From: Litorimonas sp964352855
Lineage (GTDB): Bacteria > Pseudomonadota > Alphaproteobacteria > Caulobacterales > Maricaulaceae
Length of the DNA: 64,000 bases
Direction: 5' to 3'
Assembly (NCBI GenBank): GCA_964352855.1
Contig: CAYGTR010000009.1
Location: 1-64,000, forward strand
The notes under the pieces are model-generated. The model ran no database searches and was not told the DNA's origin. It was given only the letters and a program-made list of their open reading frames with translations. Position numbers and translations under genes: made by a program. Shown here piece after piece: positions 1-8,045 of this stretch (position 1 is its first letter; every line of letters begins with the position of its first letter).

Positions 1-37
1 TAACAGTCAGCTGCTCTACCAACTGAGCTATTGCGGA
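1..37 (-). tRNA. tRNA-Asn (GUU), 5' part only
   Basis: Read on the minus strand, this is the acceptor 5' strand (TCCGCAA), a D-arm of the form AGCTCAGTTGGTAGAGCA and the start of an anticodon arm CTGACTGTTA, giving anticodon GTT. The 3' half lies outside the window. Identity as Asn follows from the anticodon and the standard alphaproteobacterial tRNA-Asn pattern. Confidence 0.88.
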
Positions 38-154
38 ATAGGCCGTTCTCGGTAGAAGCGCTCCTTAACAGGGAATGGGATGCTTCGACAAGCCCGATTT
101 TCGCTATTTTCAAACAAATTTCATATGCTCTTAAATCCATGCCTTTGAAAAACA

Positions 155-183
155 AGCAAGAAAAAAGGGAGCACAAGGCTCCC
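155..183 (-). terminator. Rho-independent terminator on the minus strand
   Basis: On the minus strand a perfect 6-bp stem GGGAGC/GCTCCC with a 5-nt loop (167-183) is followed by TTTTTTCTT. No minus-strand gene lies immediately upstream; the nearest is pyrC', ending at 709 beyond the DUF962 gene. It may end a long pyrC' transcript or a small RNA transcribed from 200-350. The rest of 38-347 shows no convincing gene. Confidence 0.55.
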
Positions 184-347
184 GAAGGTATTAGGTGAAA
201 ATTGGGGTGTCTCTGTAAGAGACAACACATATATTAAAGAACAAGGTAAATATAATCTTAAAGTTTTGAGAAAATTTGAAATCTGATTCATCATTCTATT
301 CAAAACATGAATTTTCCGCTATACTAAGTTCACAATCAGGAGGTTTT

Positions 348-698
348 ATGAAAACCATTATGACTTATGCTGAATTTTGGCCTTACTACCTGCACGAACA
401 CTCTAAAGCGGCGACGCGCGCTTGGCATTATGTGGGTACGCTTATTGGACTTGGCATATTGGTATATGCCTTAGCGACCCAAACTTGGTGGTTAGCGCCC
501 TTCATGTTTGTAGCGGGGTATTTCTTTGCTTGGCTCAGCCATGGTTTTATTGAAAAAAATAAACCTGCTACATTCACTTATCCATTTTGGTCTTTAATAT
601 CTGATTTCAAAATGTTGTTCTGTTTTTTGACAGGACAAATGGGCAAAGAGCTGCAAAAAGCAGGCGTTACCAAATCGACTGTACCAGCGGCGGAATAA
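348..698 (+). CDS. DUF962 / Mpo1-like small membrane protein
   Basis: A 116-residue protein matching the DUF962 (Mpo1-like, YGL010w) family: an N-terminal AEFWPYYLHEHSKAATRAWH segment, then two closely spaced hydrophobic helices and a conserved HGFIEKNKPATF region. The yeast relative Mpo1 is a dioxygenase in 2-hydroxy fatty acid degradation; whether bacterial members do the same is not established. The start at 348 is chosen because an AGGAGG ribosome-binding site sits just before it (340-345); an in-frame start at 276 has none. It is a stand-alone gene convergent with pyrC'. Confidence 0.8.
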   Translation: MKTIMTYAEFWPYYLHEHSKAATRAWHYVGTLIGLGILVYALATQTWWLAPFMFVAGYFFAWLSHGFIEKNKPATFTYPFWSLISDFKMLFCFLTGQMGKELQKAGVTKSTVPAAE

Positions 699-708
699 AC
701 CCCAGACG

Positions 709-1974
709 TTAGAGACTGAAAACTTCTTGGCCTGCATAAAACGTCTTAATGGCACGCCCAGTTAGGCGGCGTCCATCAAAGGGTGTGTTCTTGGATCGGC
801 TTAACAGCATGTCGCTATTGCAAACCCAAGGCTTGTGCGGATCAATGAGCACGAGATTTGCGGGTGCGCCCATTTTTAACCGTCCACAATTCAATCCCAA
901 CAAGTCCGCCGGATTACAGGTTACTGCTGCTAAAAACGCCATTAAATTCAGATGACCTTCTGCGACTTGAGACAGACCTGCGCCGAGTAATATCTCTAAT
1001 CCAACAGCGCCAGGGGCGGCTTCGGCGTAGGGCAGTCGTTTCTCTCCGGCCGGACGTGGGTCATGGTCAGAGACGATCACGTCAATCTGCCCTTTATTAA
1101 TCGCATCGATCAAGGCGAGGCGGTCGCTCTCTTCGCGCAGGGGTGGATCCAGTTTCGCAAAGCTCCGATAATCGCCAATATCGACTTCATTCAAGCAAAG
1201 ATGATTAATAGAGACAGAGGCAAAGACATCCAAATTTTTGGATTTCGCTTTGACGACAGGTTCTAAGGCGGCTTGCGACGAGATCAGGTCAATGAGAATG
1301 GAACCACCGGTCAATTCGGCCAAAGCAATATCTCGCTCAGCCATAATCCGTTCTGAAATCGCGGGGCAGGCGTGTAGGCCTAATCGGGATGACATATTGC
1401 TTTCATGCGCCACGCTGCCCGCATTTAAACTTGGTTCAATGGCGCGGTTGGCGATCAAGGCATTAAAATTCGCCGCATAAGCCATAAGACGGCGCATCGT
1501 TTGTGCATCGGCGACAGGGGCAGAGCCATTAGAAAACATAATGGCTCCAGCCTCTTTCATGAGGCCGATTTCTGTGAGGCTCTTACCGTCCAATCCTTTG
1601 GTGAGAGCCCCTGCAATAAAGATATCGACAGGTAAGTCTTCGCCTTTACGGGTCAGATAATCAACAAGCGAGATATCATCAATAATAGGATCCGTTTCAG
1701 GCATAATTACGAGGGATGTCACCCCGCCCGCAACCGCAGCGGCTGCCGCCGTCTTCAAGGTCTCACGGTTTTCCAATCCCGGTTCGCCCGTGCGGACGCG
1801 CATGTCTATGAGACCCGGGCAGAGAATAAGGCCTTTTGCATCGATGATCTCGCCGCGAGGTATAATATCACCCATTTCAATGATCACACCGTTTTCACAA
1901 ACAATCCCGCCATAGTCATCAAGGTGAGTTGCGGGATCTATGAGCCGTGCATTGACAATAGAGAGCGTTGTCAT
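709..1974 (-). CDS. pyrC: Dihydroorotase-like protein PyrC' (probably inactive)
   Basis: A 421-residue amidohydrolase-fold protein of the dihydroorotase family, encoded directly after pyrB with a 4-bp ATGA overlap. The family's metal-binding HxH after the first strand is replaced by R59-V-R61 in DMRVRTGEPG, and the NHAED, HxSH and DHAPH-type ligand motifs read ANRAIEP, ILIDLIS and SDHDPRP. It should therefore not bind the catalytic metals. In other proteobacteria such pseudo-dihydroorotases form a structural complex with aspartate carbamoyltransferase, and an active PyrC is encoded elsewhere. That role is inferred here from the overlap with pyrB. Confidence 0.88.
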   Translation of the reverse strand: MTTLSIVNARLIDPATHLDDYGGIVCENGVIIEMGDIIPRGEIIDAKGLILCPGLIDMRVRTGEPGLENRETLKTAAAAAVAGGVTSLVIMPETDPIIDDISLVDYLTRKGEDLPVDIFIAGALTKGLDGKSLTEIGLMKEAGAIMFSNGSAPVADAQTMRRLMAYAANFNALIANRAIEPSLNAGSVAHESNMSSRLGLHACPAISERIMAERDIALAELTGGSILIDLISSQAALEPVVKAKSKNLDVFASVSINHLCLNEVDIGDYRSFAKLDPPLREESDRLALIDAINKGQIDVIVSDHDPRPAGEKRLPYAEAAPGAVGLEILLGAGLSQVAEGHLNLMAFLAAVTCNPADLLGLNCGRLKMGAPANLVLIDPHKPWVCNSDMLLSRSKNTPFDGRRLTGRAIKTFYAGQEVFSL

Positions 1975-2963
1975 TCATCCGCTCCATAATCTTGTGCTTC
2001 GGCGAGTGCGTGCAAGATACCCATGCGCATGGCGACGCCGGTTTCGACTTGCCGCGTGATTAAACTGATTTCGGGGTCGTCTGCGATGTCTGAACTGATT
2101 TCTACGCCTCTGTTCATCGGGCCGGGATGCATGACGAGTGCGCCAGGTTTAGCAAAGCCTAACTTGGCTTTATCGAGGCCATAAAAATGAAAATACTCTC
2201 GTTTGGACGGTACGAAGGCCCCGCTCATCCGTTCTAATTGTAAGCGCAGCATCATGACGACGTCACAGCCTTTCAACCCTTCTTCCATATCATGGAAAAC
2301 GTCGGCGCCCCAGCGGTCGGCGTCCGTAGGCACGAGTGTCGGTGGGCCGATAAGGCGCACTTCTGCACCTAACATATTAAACAGGGCAACGTCGGAACGG
2401 GCGACCCGGGAGTGAAGAATATCGCCGCAAATCGCAATGCGAAGTCCGTCCAAACCTTCCGGAAAAGCCTGCCGCAAGGTGAGGGCGTCAAGCAAGGCTT
2501 GTGTGGGGTGCGCATGCATCCCGTCTCCCGCATTAATAACAGAACATCCAACTTTTTGGGCGAGTAAAGACGGAGCGCCCGAAGAGCCGTGGCGCACGAC
2601 GAGAAGGTCAGGGTTCATGGCGTTCAATGTCGCCGCTGTATCAAGGAGCGTTTCGCCTTTTTTAACAGATGACGTCGAGACATTCATTGATATTACATCC
2701 GCACCGAGACGCTTACCTGCTAACTCAAAGCTTTTTTCCGTGCGGGTTGAGTTTTCAAAAAACAGATTGATGAGTGTTTTACCGGCTAAAACGGCCCGAT
2801 CCGGGGATTTTTGAACGTCTAGATCCAGATAATGTTCGCCGAGTTGTAACAGGTTTTCAATGTCGACACGGTGATAATCTGAAACAGATAAGCAGTGCCG
2901 TTTGGTGAAAGGGTATTCACGTGTCGCATTCGCTAATATTGAGGAGTCTGAAACCAAAGACAT
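1971..2963 (-). CDS. pyrB: Aspartate carbamoyltransferase catalytic subunit
   Basis: PyrB, 330 residues, makes carbamoyl-aspartate from carbamoyl phosphate and aspartate, the committed step of pyrimidine synthesis. Visible motifs are the carbamoyl-phosphate loop FFENSTRTEKSFE, HPTQALLD, and the C-terminal HPGPMNRGVEI. The start at 2963 (MSLVSDSS) is chosen because it gives family length and follows GAAAAGAG; the longer in-frame extension would run through ruvX. The gene lies 61 bp after ruvX and overlaps pyrC' by 4 bp, so it is translationally coupled to its presumed partner. Confidence 0.95.
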   Translation of the reverse strand: MSLVSDSSILANATREYPFTKRHCLSVSDYHRVDIENLLQLGEHYLDLDVQKSPDRAVLAGKTLINLFFENSTRTEKSFELAGKRLGADVISMNVSTSSVKKGETLLDTAATLNAMNPDLLVVRHGSSGAPSLLAQKVGCSVINAGDGMHAHPTQALLDALTLRQAFPEGLDGLRIAICGDILHSRVARSDVALFNMLGAEVRLIGPPTLVPTDADRWGADVFHDMEEGLKGCDVVMMLRLQLERMSGAFVPSKREYFHFYGLDKAKLGFAKPGALVMHPGPMNRGVEISSDIADDPEISLITRQVETGVAMRMGILHALAEAQDYGADE

Positions 2964-3024
2964 AAAGCTCTTTTCACGATTTTTGCGGTGATAATGCCGT
3001 GAGTGTTCAGAGTCAAAGTCAAAC

Positions 3025-3477
3025 TCAATTTCGGAGCCTGTCCAAGACACCTTGCAAGATATAAGCGGCGGCCATTTTGTCGACATTTTTGGCGCGTTTT
3101 TTGCGGGACATGTCATCGGCGAGCATTGTGCGTGTAACCGCCATCGTCGAGAGGCGCTCATCCCAGAGGAGAATTGGGACGTCTTTGATGCGTAGAAGGT
3201 TGGTGCAGAAATCACGCACCGATTGCGTGCGAGGGCCGTGACTGCCATCCATATTGATAGGTAAACCCACGACCAACGCCGTCACTTCATTGTCAATGTA
3301 AGTCTTCAAAAGGCTTTCGGCATCAGGCGTGAATTTTTTACGATGGATCGTGTGGAGCGGCGTGGAGATAAGGCGAGTGCGGTCACTAATCGCTAGGCCT
3401 AGTGTTTTCGTGCCGGGATCGATGCCCAAAAGGGGGCCTTCCGTTTCTCGCAATGCATCTAAGGTGATTAATGCCAT
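3025..3477 (-). CDS. ruvX: RuvX/YqgF-family putative pre-16S rRNA nuclease
   Basis: A 150-residue RNase H-fold protein. The GIDPGTKTLGLAISD motif near the N-terminus carries the first catalytic Asp, VVGLPINMDGS follows, then WDERLST and KNVDKMAAAYILQ with the C-terminal acidic residue. YqgF proteins process the 5' end of 16S rRNA and were earlier called Holliday-junction resolvases. It starts nine bases after the stop of the upstream membrane gene and precedes pyrB in the same leftward run. Confidence 0.93.
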   Translation of the reverse strand: MALITLDALRETEGPLLGIDPGTKTLGLAISDRTRLISTPLHTIHRKKFTPDAESLLKTYIDNEVTALVVGLPINMDGSHGPRTQSVRDFCTNLLRIKDVPILLWDERLSTMAVTRTMLADDMSRKKRAKNVDKMAAAYILQGVLDRLRN

Positions 3478-3486
3478 GTGGGCGGC

Positions 3487-4083
3487 TTAACTAGGAATGT
3501 GGATTTGCGCAATCATCATGGCCAGTGGAAGTAAGAGATAAAATATAGCGAGCAAACCCAATATGGCTTTCACCCAAAGTTTTGGAAAGCGGCGCCAAAG
3601 CACGACAATACAAATAAGTCCAACCACAGCCTCAATCGCGCTGACCCATTTCGAATGATAGTCGATATCCCAATAGGATATGGGCGAGTGAAACCGCCAA
3701 TCCGTCAAAGGCCAAAAGTGGCGATAGGCATCATCGGCGTGAACAGGTAAATCCGTCATCATATGAATAAGGGCGGCAAGAGCAAAAAATAAAAGGATTT
3801 GCCCCCAGAGTTTTGCGCGCATCACCCATCCCAAAAGCGCCAGAGAAAAGTAAATCGGGATGGAGTTGAAATAAGCAATCAAATTTTGCATGGGCGCCTG
3901 AAAATAAAGCTCTCCCCACATGTCTTGGCCCGACACGCCATTGACAAGGCTTTGATAGGGTGCCCAAAGATAAATCACCAGATCAGGTATAACCGAACCC
4001 ACTAAGACAGCCCAGTTTCGTTTCGCCTCGCCTTTTTTGGAGAGTAGCGCTAAAGCAAGCAGAGTATGCGTGGGTGAATTCAC
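3487..4083 (-). CDS. Inner-membrane metal-dependent hydrolase-like protein (DUF457/YdjM type)
   Basis: A 198-residue protein with about four hydrophobic segments. NSPTHTLLALAL at the N-terminus, VGSVIPDLVIY around residue 30 and IHMMTDLPVH around residue 110 place His and Asp residues as in LexA-regulated YdjM-type membrane hydrolases. The substrate is unknown. It overlaps the upstream acyltransferase gene by 4 bp (ATGA), so the two are probably co-expressed. Family assignment rests on the His/Asp pattern and topology, so function is tentative. Confidence 0.65.
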   Translation of the reverse strand: MNSPTHTLLALALLSKKGEAKRNWAVLVGSVIPDLVIYLWAPYQSLVNGVSGQDMWGELYFQAPMQNLIAYFNSIPIYFSLALLGWVMRAKLWGQILLFFALAALIHMMTDLPVHADDAYRHFWPLTDWRFHSPISYWDIDYHSKWVSAIEAVVGLICIVVLWRRFPKLWVKAILGLLAIFYLLLPLAMMIAQIHIPS

Positions 4084-4679
4084 TTTTGTCGTTCAGGGTG
4101 CACGCCGATCCAATTCTCATCAACATAGGCTTTGATGGCTTTATTGTCGGCTTTCAAGTCTCCGGTTAAAGGCATCAGCTTGTCCAAGACAACGCGTTTG
4201 TTCGGGCCGTCAAACGCACAGAGAAAGACAGGCACATCGGCGGCATAGGCAGCACGAAGATAACCTGTTTTGTATTTTTCAACAAGAGAACGTGTGCCTT
4301 CCGGCGGGAAACCCACACAAACTTTATCTTCCGTTTCAAATAATTTGACAACTTGGCCGACCACATCTGAGCCTTTACCACGATCCACAGGGTAGCCGCC
4401 TAGCGCACGAAAAAATGGCCCCATCGGCCAAAAAAACCATTCTTTCTTGATAAGAAACGTATATTTGAATCCGCTGGATAGCATGGCGAGGGAAGCTGAA
4501 ATTGCATCCCAATTGGATGTATGCGGCGCACCGATAATCACAAATTTGGGGACGTCTGGCATTTTCCCGACAAGTTGCCAACCTATCAGTTTCATCCCTA
4601 ATGACCCAAGCCCGCGCGTAAAGGCATTACCCATGCGCGGAGAGTGTTCGCTCATGTGCGGATTGTCGAATTTCATCAT
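4080..4679 (-). CDS. PlsC-like lysophospholipid acyltransferase family protein
   Basis: A 199-residue acyltransferase-fold protein. It has the family's HxxxxD catalytic motif as HTSNWD near residue 53, a VDRGKGSD segment, and a PPEGTRS motif for phosphate/acyl-acceptor binding. Members transfer acyl groups to 1-acylglycerol-3-phosphate or related lysolipids at the inner membrane. It lacks the long membrane segment of classic PlsC and more closely resembles short soluble relatives. It is a paralogue of the gene just upstream (same HTSNWD and EGTR motifs), ten bases away, suggesting a tandem duplication. Confidence 0.82.
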   Translation of the reverse strand: MMKFDNPHMSEHSPRMGNAFTRGLGSLGMKLIGWQLVGKMPDVPKFVIIGAPHTSNWDAISASLAMLSSGFKYTFLIKKEWFFWPMGPFFRALGGYPVDRGKGSDVVGQVVKLFETEDKVCVGFPPEGTRSLVEKYKTGYLRAAYAADVPVFLCAFDGPNKRVVLDKLMPLTGDLKADNKAIKAYVDENWIGVHPERQK

Positions 4680-4688
4680 GCCCTCAAT

Positions 4689-5279
4689 CTAATTCGGACG
4701 AATACCTACATAGTTATCGTCGTAATACTGTTTGATAGCGCGATTATCTGCCTCAATATCACCGGTCAACGGCCATAATCTGTCTAGCACCACTTCTTTT
4801 TTGATTGCGTCTATTGCGACCAGAAAGACAGGTACCTTGGCAGCATAGGCAATGCGTAGATAACCTTTCTTAAGTTGCTGCACTTTTGCCCGTGTGCCTT
4901 CGGGTGTAATACCAAGATAGGCTTTTTCCTGCATTTTGAACCATTCCGCCATTTGCGTCGTGATATCATTTTTTGATTTCCTGTCGATTGGGACGCCGCC
5001 GAGTTTTTTCCAGATCACTCCAAAGGGCCAAAAAAAGGCTTCTTTCTTCATCATCCAAGAGGCTTTCAACCCAACAGATTGCATCGCTGAGAGCGCTAAA
5101 ATCAGATCCCAATTAGAAGTATGCGGGCAGCCAATGAAAACGAGTTTTTTTTCTTTTGGAAACACACCGGAAATTCTCCACCCCATTAATGTTAAAATAA
5201 GGTTTGAAAAACCGCGTGTAAATCTGTTTCCCGTTTGTGGAACACAGTCATTGACGACCGTATTATCGTATTTTGTCAT
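4689..5279 (-). CDS. PlsC-like acyltransferase family protein (paralogue)
   Basis: A 196-residue paralogue of the downstream gene, with the same architecture: GNRFTRGF at the N-terminus, HTSNWD catalytic motif near residue 53, PIDRKSKND, and TPEGTRAKVQQLKKGYLR. First gene of a leftward run (two acyltransferases, membrane hydrolase, ruvX, pyrB, pyrC'). Its exact lipid substrate cannot be told from sequence. The promoter must lie in 5280-5414, shared divergently with gatC. Confidence 0.82.
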   Translation of the reverse strand: MTKYDNTVVNDCVPQTGNRFTRGFSNLILTLMGWRISGVFPKEKKLVFIGCPHTSNWDLILALSAMQSVGLKASWMMKKEAFFWPFGVIWKKLGGVPIDRKSKNDITTQMAEWFKMQEKAYLGITPEGTRAKVQQLKKGYLRIAYAAKVPVFLVAIDAIKKEVVLDRLWPLTGDIEADNRAIKQYYDDNYVGIRPN

Positions 5280-5414
5280 GCAATTGCCTGTCTTTTCATC
5301 GGGGTAGCTAAAAACTTATATACGCGCAATCGTTAGTCTTGCGATTGTTTGGCCGCCCTGCTAACCCGCGACAGAATGATAAACGCCCATTTTTGGGCCA
5401 TAGACGAGGCTTCC

Positions 5415-5717
5415 ATGTCAGACCCTAAAGGTGCGGTTAGCGCCAATGATGTAAAGAAAATCGCGCGGCTCTCCCGCTTGCACGTCGAAGCTGACCGCCT
5501 GCAACCTTTAGCGGATGATCTGAACGGTATTTTGGCTTGGATTGAGCAGTTGAACGAAGTCGATGTCGAAGGTGTTGAGCCGATGACATCTGCCGTCGAT
5601 ATGTCAGCCCCAATGCGTGAGGATGTTGTGACAGATGGTGGAAAACGCGACGCGATCTTGAAAAATGCGCCGAAGAAAGATGATGGTTTCTTCGTCGTCC
5701 CGAGAAGTGTGGAGTAG
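5415..5717 (+). CDS. gatC: Aspartyl/glutamyl-tRNA amidotransferase subunit C
   Basis: GatC, 100 residues, stabilises the GatCAB complex that converts Glu-tRNA(Gln) and Asp-tRNA(Asn) to the amides. Typical features are DVKKIARLSRLHVEADRL near the N-terminus, a LNGILAWIEQLNEVDVEGV core and the C-terminal MREDVVTDGG region. The start at 5415 gives the usual length and follows CGAGG; an upstream in-frame ATG at 5349 adds 22 unconserved residues. It heads an interrupted gatC-gatA-gatB locus. Confidence 0.92.
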   Translation: MSDPKGAVSANDVKKIARLSRLHVEADRLQPLADDLNGILAWIEQLNEVDVEGVEPMTSAVDMSAPMREDVVTDGGKRDAILKNAPKKDDGFFVVPRSVE

Positions 5718-5720
5718 GGC

Positions 5721-5936
5721 TTGTTTCTGAAACGCAAAAAGGTTTTTTGGAAATCAGCTGGTGACATTGGAACGGGGTATTTGGAATTGGATGGCCGAAG
5801 AAAACTGGTTTCTGGTCTCGTTAAGAGAACAGAAACGCTAGATACAGAGAAGACCAACCGCGAAGATTTGGATGTAAACTTAGATTTTGATGCAGATAAT
5901 CGTCTGATAGGAATAGAAATCGTACATTATGACTGA
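5721..5936 (+). CDS. DUF2283-like small protein between gatC and gatA
   Basis: A 71-residue ORF with TTG start, beginning three bases after gatC and overlapping the gatA start by 8 bp. Its C-terminus (VNLDFDADNRLIGIEI) matches the DUF2283 signature, a small beta-rich domain of unknown function; the N-terminus is basic. The tight packing argues that it is translated with gatC and gatA. It is not part of the known GatCAB enzyme, so it is either a hitch-hiker or an accessory factor. Confidence 0.6.
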   Translation: MFLKRKKVFWKSAGDIGTGYLELDGRRKLVSGLVKRTETLDTEKTNREDLDVNLDFDADNRLIGIEIVHYD

Positions 5937-7550
5937 TTTAACAAAACTCACACTCACCGATGCGCTGGACGGCATGGTCAAAGGCGATTTCAGCTCGGTT
6001 GAATTGACCAAAGCCCATATTGATGCCTGTATGGATGGGGCGGATTTGAACGCCTTTATCACCACCACTTTTGAAGGGGCGATGGAACAGGCCGAATCCT
6101 CTGATGCACGCCGAGCAAAAGGCGAGGTAGGATTACTCGAAGGCGCGCCGCTAGGCGTGAAAGATTTATTCTGTACCGAAGGCGTGAAAACCTGCGCGGC
6201 GTCCAAAATTCTCGGTGAGTTTACGCCGACTTATGAGTCCTCCGTCACGGCGAATATGAAAGCCGATGGCATGGTGATGCTNNNNNNNNNNNNNNNNNNN
6301 NNNNNNNNNNNNNNNNNNNNNNNNNNNNNNNNNNNNNNNNNNNNNNNNNNNNNNNNNNNNNNNNNNNNNNNNNNNNNNNNNCGACTTATGAGTCCTCCGT
6401 CACGGCGAATATGAAAGCCGATGGCATGGTGATGCTCGGCAAGCTCAATCTCGATGAATTTGCGATGGGCTCTTCAAATGAGACCTCAGCCTATGGCCCG
6501 GTGATTAACCCGTGGCGTAAAGATGAAGATTTGGTGCCGGGCGGATCGTCAGGTGGCTCAGCCTCTGCTGTTGCGGCTGATATGTGTTTGGGCGCTACGG
6601 CGACAGATACGGGCGGCTCTATTCGCCAACCGGCCTCTTTTACAGGCACAGTCGGGATTAAGCCGACTTATGGGCGGTGTTCACGTTGGGGCACAGTTGC
6701 ATTTGCGAGTTCGCTCGACCAAGCGGGGCCGATTGCGAAAACCGTAAAAGACGCCGCGGTTTTGCTCGAGAGCATGTCAGGTTATGACGCCAAGGATTCA
6801 ACCTCGCTCAATATCGATGTGCCGAAATGGTCAGACGCCTGCGGTCAATCCGTAAAAGGTCTGCGTATCGGGATTCCGAAAGAATATTCGATTGACGGCA
6901 TGCCTGAGGAAATCCAAGCACTTTGGGATCAGGGCATCGAATGGATGAAAGCGGCGGGTGCGGAAATCGTGCCTATTACCCTGCCACACACGAAATACGC
7001 GCTGCCCGCTTATTATGTTGTGGCCCCTGCGGAAGCGTCCTCAAACCTCGCGCGTTATGACGGTATGCGTTATGGTCTTCGCGTGGACGGGAAAGATTTG
7101 AACGAGACGTATGATCTTACGCGCACAGCAGGTTTTGGCAAAGAAGTCCGCCGTCGTATCATGATCGGGACTTATGTGCTGTCTGCAGGCTATTATGATG
7201 CTTATTATCTCCGTGCGCAAAAAGTCCGCACACGCATTGTCGAAGATTTCGAAAATGCGTGGCAGACTTGCGATGCGATCTTAACGCCGACGGCGCCAAG
7301 TGCAGCATTCCCAGTAGGACGTAAGGTCAATGACCCCGTACAAATGTATCTCAATGATATTTTCACCGTGACGACGAACCTCGCGGGATTGCCGGGCATT
7401 TCCGTGCCTGCGGGATTGGATAAGAACGGTCTGCCGCTTGGCTTGCAATTAATTGGGCGTGCGCTCGATGAAGAGACTGTATTTAAAGCGGCAAGTGCAT
7501 TGGAAGACGCGGCAGGCTTTACGGCTAAGCCGGAGAAATGGTGGATGTAA
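5929..7550 (+). CDS. gatA: Aspartyl/glutamyl-tRNA amidotransferase subunit A (interrupted by assembly gap)
   Basis: GatA is the amidase subunit of GatCAB, releasing ammonia from glutamine. The catalytic Lys is in GVKDLFC (K78); the Gly/Ser-rich region GGSSGGSASAVAADM and TDTGGSIRQPASFTG supply the Ser-cisSer pair. A run of 100 N (6282-6381) plus a 55-bp duplicate breaks the reading frame. Deleting the 155 bases 6282-6436 joins the halves in frame to 1467 nt, 488 residues, the family length. So the gene is most likely intact in the organism and only looks broken here. Confidence 0.93.
6227..6436. other. Scaffold gap of 100 N flanked by identical 55-bp contig ends
   Basis: The 55 bases before the N run (6227-6281) are repeated exactly straight after it (6382-6436). 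An exact 55-base overlap equals a common de Bruijn k-mer size, so two contigs that really overlap were joined with a default 100-N gap. No sequence is missing, and the true locus is 155 bp shorter. Confidence 0.92.
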
Positions 7551-7552
7551 AT

Positions 7553-7608
7553 AACCTCTCCTTGGGGAGAGGTCGCGCGAGCGCAGCGAGCTTGCGGGTG
7601 AGGGGAAT
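7553..7608 (+). repeat. Two-hairpin REP-like repeat, left copy
   Basis: Contains a 20-bp hairpin ACCTCTCCTTGGGGAGAGGT (8-bp arms, TTGG loop), then a second G/C-rich imperfect hairpin, then GGTGAGGGGA. The copy at 7963-8017 is the same element in the opposite orientation. It begins three bases after the gatA stop, and the two copies bracket the DUF559 gene. Confidence 0.85.
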
Positions 7609-7627
7609 GAGCAATAAAGTTTAAGAT

Positions 7628-7957
7628 ATGGAGCCTATTGAATTTGCAAGACATCTCAGACGAAATGAGACCAAAGCTGAATCAATATTTTGGGCATACA
7701 TCAGAGGAAGACAATTCAAAGGTTTAAAGTTTAAACGCCAAGTGCCGATTAATAAGTATTTTGCCGATTTTGTATGTGAAGAAAAGAAAGCTATTATTGA
7801 ATTGGATGATCGGAGTCATGATAATCGGTTGAAGCAGGATAAAGCCAGAACACAGGTCTTAGAAAAATATGGATATCGTGTTATTAGGTTTACGAATGAA
7901 GAAATTTACGAGAATTTAGAGGGCGTTTTTGAATTCTTAGACGAAGAGTTAAAGTAG
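7628..7957 (+). CDS. DUF559 domain protein (Vsr-like endonuclease fold)
   Basis: A 109-residue DUF559 protein. Visible motifs are RRNETKAESIFW at the N-terminus, GLKFKRQVPINKYFADFVC, an IIELDDRSHD core with the acidic nuclease residues, and GYRVIRFTNEEI, the usual pattern of the very-short-patch-repair-like fold. Nuclease activity is inferred, not proven for the family. It sits between gatA and gatB, looks more AT-rich than both, and lies inside inverted two-hairpin repeats, suggesting it came in as a cassette. No clear ribosome-binding site is visible. Confidence 0.85.
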   Translation: MEPIEFARHLRRNETKAESIFWAYIRGRQFKGLKFKRQVPINKYFADFVCEEKKAIIELDDRSHDNRLKQDKARTQVLEKYGYRVIRFTNEEIYENLEGVFEFLDEELK

Positions 7958-7962
7958 GATTT

Positions 7963-8017
7963 ATTCCCCTCACCCCGCAATCGCTTTGCGATGCGGACCT
8001 CTCCCCAAGGAGAGGTA
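7963..8017 (-). repeat. Two-hairpin REP-like repeat, right (inverted) copy
   Basis: The reverse complement reads ACCTCTCCTTGGGGAGAGGT followed by a second hairpin CCGCATCGC-AAA-GCGATTGCGG and GGTGAGGGGA. Compared with the left copy, the first hairpin and the terminal block are identical, while the second hairpin differs in sequence but keeps pairing potential. It lies between the DUF559 stop and the gatB start. Confidence 0.85.
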
Positions 8018-8045
8018 TAGTGGCGGTGTTATTGGAGAACATAAA

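Noticed and set aside
2963..3248. N-terminal extension of pyrB into ruvX
   Set aside because: Adds 95 residues with no family match and overlaps ruvX; the start at 2963 gives the normal PyrB length.
5333..5857. Long minus-strand frame opposite gatC
   Set aside because: Shadow of gatC and the DUF2283 gene; low-complexity Ser/Arg-rich translation with no family motifs.
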